The notes below the pieces were generated by a model. That model was given only the letters and a program-made list of their open reading frames with translations. It was not told the origin of the DNA and searched no databases. 64,000 bases of DNA from Pyrinomonadaceae bacterium (GTDB lineage Bacteria > Acidobacteriota > Blastocatellia > Pyrinomonadales > Pyrinomonadaceae). The stretch covers positions 62,001-126,000 of the forward strand of contig JAIBCB010000002.1 in assembly GCA_019694355.1 (NCBI GenBank), given 5' to 3'. This document shows, piece by piece, positions 62,027 through 64,000 of the stretch (positions are counted from its first letter, which is position 1; every line of letters starts with the position of its first letter). A program made the translations under genes and the position numbers.

Positions 62027-62461
62027 ACCACAGAGACCACAGAGAGCACGGAGATCTGAGATGGAGTTGAATGAGATCACTGAAATAATAATCGGCTGTG
62101 CGATCGAGGTTCATAAAGCGCTCGGCCCAGGCTTGCTCGAAAGCACGTATGAGGTTTGTCTAATTCACGAGCTATCCAAACGCGGGCTTCGCGTGGAAAA
62201 ACAAGTAGCTGTGCCGGTTATTTACGACTCCATTAAGCTCGACGCCGGTTATCGAATTGATTTGCTCGTCGGGGATGCTGTTATTGTCGAGTTGAAATCC
62301 GTCGACCGACTTCATCCCATTCATGAGGCGCAGCTGATCTCTTACTTAAAGCCAAGCGGCAAGAAAGTCGGGCTGTTGATCAACTTCAACGTGAAGTTAC
62401 TTAAGGACGGAATTAGAAGACTTGCCACTTAAGTCTCTGTGCTCTTTGTGTTCTCTGTGGT
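62027..62461. mobile_element. Inverted-repeat-bounded element carrying a GxxExxY gene
   Basis: Left arm 62027-62056 (ACCACAGAGACCACAGAGAG..) and right arm 62431-62461 (..TTTGTGTTCTCTGTGGT) are inverted copies with few mismatches over ~30 bp. The gene inside begins five bases after the left arm, and its TAA at 62430-62432 runs straight into the right arm. The whole ~435 bp fits exactly between the sufD stop (62016) and the sufS start (62471). No transposase is seen. A shorter pair of the same arms precedes sufB. Confidence 0.7.
62061..62432 (+). CDS. GxxExxY protein (PD-(D/E)XK nuclease-fold family)
   Basis: 123 residues. [29 protein letters not shown] contains the family-naming [43 protein letters not shown] (D-(x)n-ExK of the PD-(D/E)XK site) and [22 protein letters not shown] complete it. 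The family is widespread, multi-copy in some genomes, and of unknown function, although its fold suggests DNA or RNA cleavage. It is tightly enclosed by the CCACAGAG inverted repeats. Confidence 0.92.
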   Translation: MELNEITEIIIGCAIEVHKALGPGLLESTYEVCLIHELSKRGLRVEKQVAVPVIYDSIKLDAGYRIDLLVGDAVIVELKSVDRLHPIHEAQLISYLKPSGKKVGLLINFNVKLLKDGIRRLAT

Positions 62462-62470
62462 GAATAAGGA

Positions 62471-63712
62471 ATGAAAGCTGTAAAAGAAATGACAACTTGG
62501 GACGTAGAAAAGATCAGGAAAGATTTTCCCGTGCTCTCGCGTGAGGTTAACGGCAAGCCGCTTGTGTATCTCGACAACGGAGCGTCGTCGCAGGTGCCGC
62601 AGTCGGTGATCGACCGCACGTCGAAGTATCTTGCGGAAGAACATTCGAACATCCATCGCGGCGTGCATTATCTTTCGCAGCACGCGACGACCGCTTACGA
62701 GGCGGCACGCGAAAAGGTGAAACGCTTCATCAACGCGGCCGAAGCAAAGGAATGCATCTTCGTTCGGGGTACGACCGAGGGCATCAATCTTGTTGCCTAT
62801 TCCTACGGACGCAAATTCATCGGCGAAGGTGACGAGATCGTTCTCTCGGCGATGGAGCATCATTCGAACATCGTTCCGTGGCAGGTCGTTGCGGAAGAAC
62901 GCGGGGCGAAGATCCGCGTTATCCCGATGAATGAACGCGGCGAGCTTATCATCGAGGAATACGAAAAGCTGCTCAATGAACGCACAAAGATCGTCGCGGT
63001 TACGCACGTCTCGAACTCGCTCGGAACTGTGAACCCGATCAAGGAAATGATCGCAACCGCGCACAAAGTCGGCGTGCCTGTGCTTGTTGACGCTGCGCAA
63101 AGCGTGCCGCATTTTCCGGTCGATGTGCAGGATCTCGATGCCGATTTCTTTGTCTTTTCCGGACACAAAATGTTCGCTCCGACCGCGAGCGGCGTCGTTT
63201 ACGGCAAGCGTGACTGGCTCGACAAGATGCCGCCGTATCAGACGGGCGGCGGTATGATCCGCACCGTTTCGTTTGAAAAGACAACCTATGCTCCGATCCC
63301 GGAGAAGTTCGAGGCGGGCACGCCCGGCATCGCTGCAGGCATCGGACTCGGTGCCGCGATCGATTATTTGAACGCCGTTGATTTCAACGCGGCAGCCGAA
63401 TACGAACATTCGCTTCTTGAATATGCGACGGCTCGTTTGTCGGACATTCCCGAAGTCAGGATCATCGGGACGGCCGCCGATAAGGCGAGCGTTCTGTCGT
63501 TTACGATCGAAGGCATACATCCGCACGATATCGGCACGATCCTCGATCAGCAGGGAATAGCCGTTCGTGCCGGCCATCATTGCGCGCAGCCGGTGATGCA
63601 GTTCTTTGACGTGCCCGCAACCGCTCGCGCATCGTTCGCTTTCTATAACACAAAGGAAGAGGTCGATAAACTGGCCGACGCTATCCAAAAGGTCATAGAG
63701 GTATTTGCGTAA
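62471..63712 (+). CDS. sufS: Cysteine desulfurase SufS
   Basis: 413 residues; ATG at 62471 directly behind AAGGA, or ATG at 62489 (MTTWDVEKIRKDFPVL). LVYLDNGASSQVPQSVIDR, RGTTEGINLVAYSYG, MEHHSNIVPW, VDAAQSVPHF, FFVFSGHKMFAPTASGVVYG with the PLP Lys, and VRAGHHCAQPVMQFF with the persulfide Cys are group II (SufS) marks. It supplies sulfur for the SUF scaffold. No sufE or sufU follows in the 47 bp before the next gene. Confidence 0.96.
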   Translation: MKAVKEMTTWDVEKIRKDFPVLSREVNGKPLVYLDNGASSQVPQSVIDRTSKYLAEEHSNIHRGVHYLSQHATTAYEAAREKVKRFINAAEAKECIFVRGTTEGINLVAYSYGRKFIGEGDEIVLSAMEHHSNIVPWQVVAEERGAKIRVIPMNERGELIIEEYEKLLNERTKIVAVTHVSNSLGTVNPIKEMIATAHKVGVPVLVDAAQSVPHFPVDVQDLDADFFVFSGHKMFAPTASGVVYGKRDWLDKMPPYQTGGGMIRTVSFEKTTYAPIPEKFEAGTPGIAAGIGLGAAIDYLNAVDFNAAAEYEHSLLEYATARLSDIPEVRIIGTAADKASVLSFTIEGIHPHDIGTILDQQGIAVRAGHHCAQPVMQFFDVPATARASFAFYNTKEEVDKLADAIQKVIEVFA

Positions 63713-63758
63713 GTTGGACAAAGCCACGAACTGCCGGGGAATGTGCATCTAAGCCGTT

Positions 63759-64000
63759 ATGAAAACTATCATCATCATCTCATTTGCAATGTTTCTTGCG
63801 GCATGCGGCTCGCCCGCTGCGAACAATTCCGCGGCGAATAACACTGTGTCGAATACCGCTCCGTCGCCTTCCGTGGTGCCGGAGTTTCAGGCAAAGGCCG
63901 AGACCGTTTCGATCGACACGCCGGACGGCGTAAAACTCGTCGGCAGTTTCTATAAACCACAGAAGCCGAATTCGCCCGCATTGATCCTGATGCATCAATG
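63759..64000 (+). CDS. Lipoprotein, alpha/beta-hydrolase-like (partial, cut by window end)
   Basis: The first 80 codons are present from the ATG at 63759. MKTIIIISFAMFLAACGS is a lipoprotein signal with lipobox LAAC. An Asn/Ser/Ala-rich linker follows, then ETVSIDTPDGVKLVGSFYKP and NSPALILMHQ. The DGVKL..G..Y.P....PALILMHQ pattern is the start of a dienelactone-hydrolase/S9-like alpha/beta hydrolase, the His belonging to the oxyanion loop. The catalytic domain lies outside the window. Confidence 0.75.
   Translation, partial: MKTIIIISFAMFLAACGSPAANNSAANNTVSNTAPSPSVVPEFQAKAETVSIDTPDGVKLVGSFYKPQKPNSPALILMHQ

Noticed and set aside
62429..63748. 439-residue ORF antisense to sufS
   Set aside because: Mirror of a well-supported sufS; His/Arg/Asp-rich composition is typical of shadow frames.

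Overview
The window looks like chromosomal DNA of a Gram-negative, probably aerobic environmental bacterium. The gene set best fits Acidobacteriota, and within it a Blastocatellia/Pyrinomonadaceae-like lineage: futalosine-pathway menaquinone genes, an M13 peptidase, an Rrf2-controlled SUF system, many secreted proteins with short signal peptides, and intergenic DNA full of small palindromic and word-like repeats. This placement is inference from gene content; there is no rRNA or marker tree to support it. Genes are dense, codon use looks uniform, and I see no phage, no IS transposase and no CRISPR array. I found no tRNA or rRNA by eye.
Layout. 1-150: end of an M13 metallopeptidase. 185-2359 (minus): a cytochrome b / Tat-exported molybdopterin oxidoreductase / aminoacyl-transferase-like operon. 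2461-8946 (minus): an iron-trafficking-like protein, Pr6Pr membrane protein, Bcp-type peroxiredoxin, secreted HEXXH protein, PflA-like radical SAM protein, DUF2721 and DUF962 membrane proteins, and an alkaline-phosphatase-superfamily enzyme. 9104-15971: rhodanese, a VapBC-type toxin-antitoxin pair, the menaquinone genes mqnC and mqnA, cyclase, alkyltransferase-like protein and NAD kinase. 16134-25162: a SurA/PpiD-like chaperone, two APC permeases divergent from a PLP decarboxylase, and an MHS transporter. 25364-31296: patatin, RRM protein, methyltransferase, TlpA-like protein, ThiO-like oxidase, isocitrate dehydrogenase. 31297-31991: a repeat-rich island. 31992-38356: acyl-CoA-reductase-like SDR, a CBS / Hsp20 / Lon stress cluster, and a CcoG/NapH-like ferredoxin with a TPR tail. 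38553-40625: a large secreted protein. 40936-49138: the cell-shape operon mreB-mreC-mreD-mrdA-rodA followed by a class A penicillin-binding protein. 49135-54159: esterase, lipoprotein, lipB, secreted proteins, MBL hydrolase. 54346-63712: the SUF Fe-S assembly locus. 63759-end: start of a lipoprotein hydrolase.
The most unusual part is the SUF locus. An Rrf2 regulator leads sufB, sufC, sufD and sufS, but the suf genes are separated by a BRCT-domain mini-protein, RidA, a PhzF-family protein, a large membrane glycosyltransferase-like protein and a GxxExxY-family nuclease-fold gene. The last is enclosed by ~30-bp inverted repeats built on the word CCACAGAG. A second pair of the same arms, with only ~60 bp between them, sits directly before sufB. 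Together they look like a full and an emptied copy of a small repeat-bounded element that uses gene-start junctions inside an essential operon. Several other word-like repeat families lie in intergenic DNA, and one appears to have entered a coding sequence in frame.
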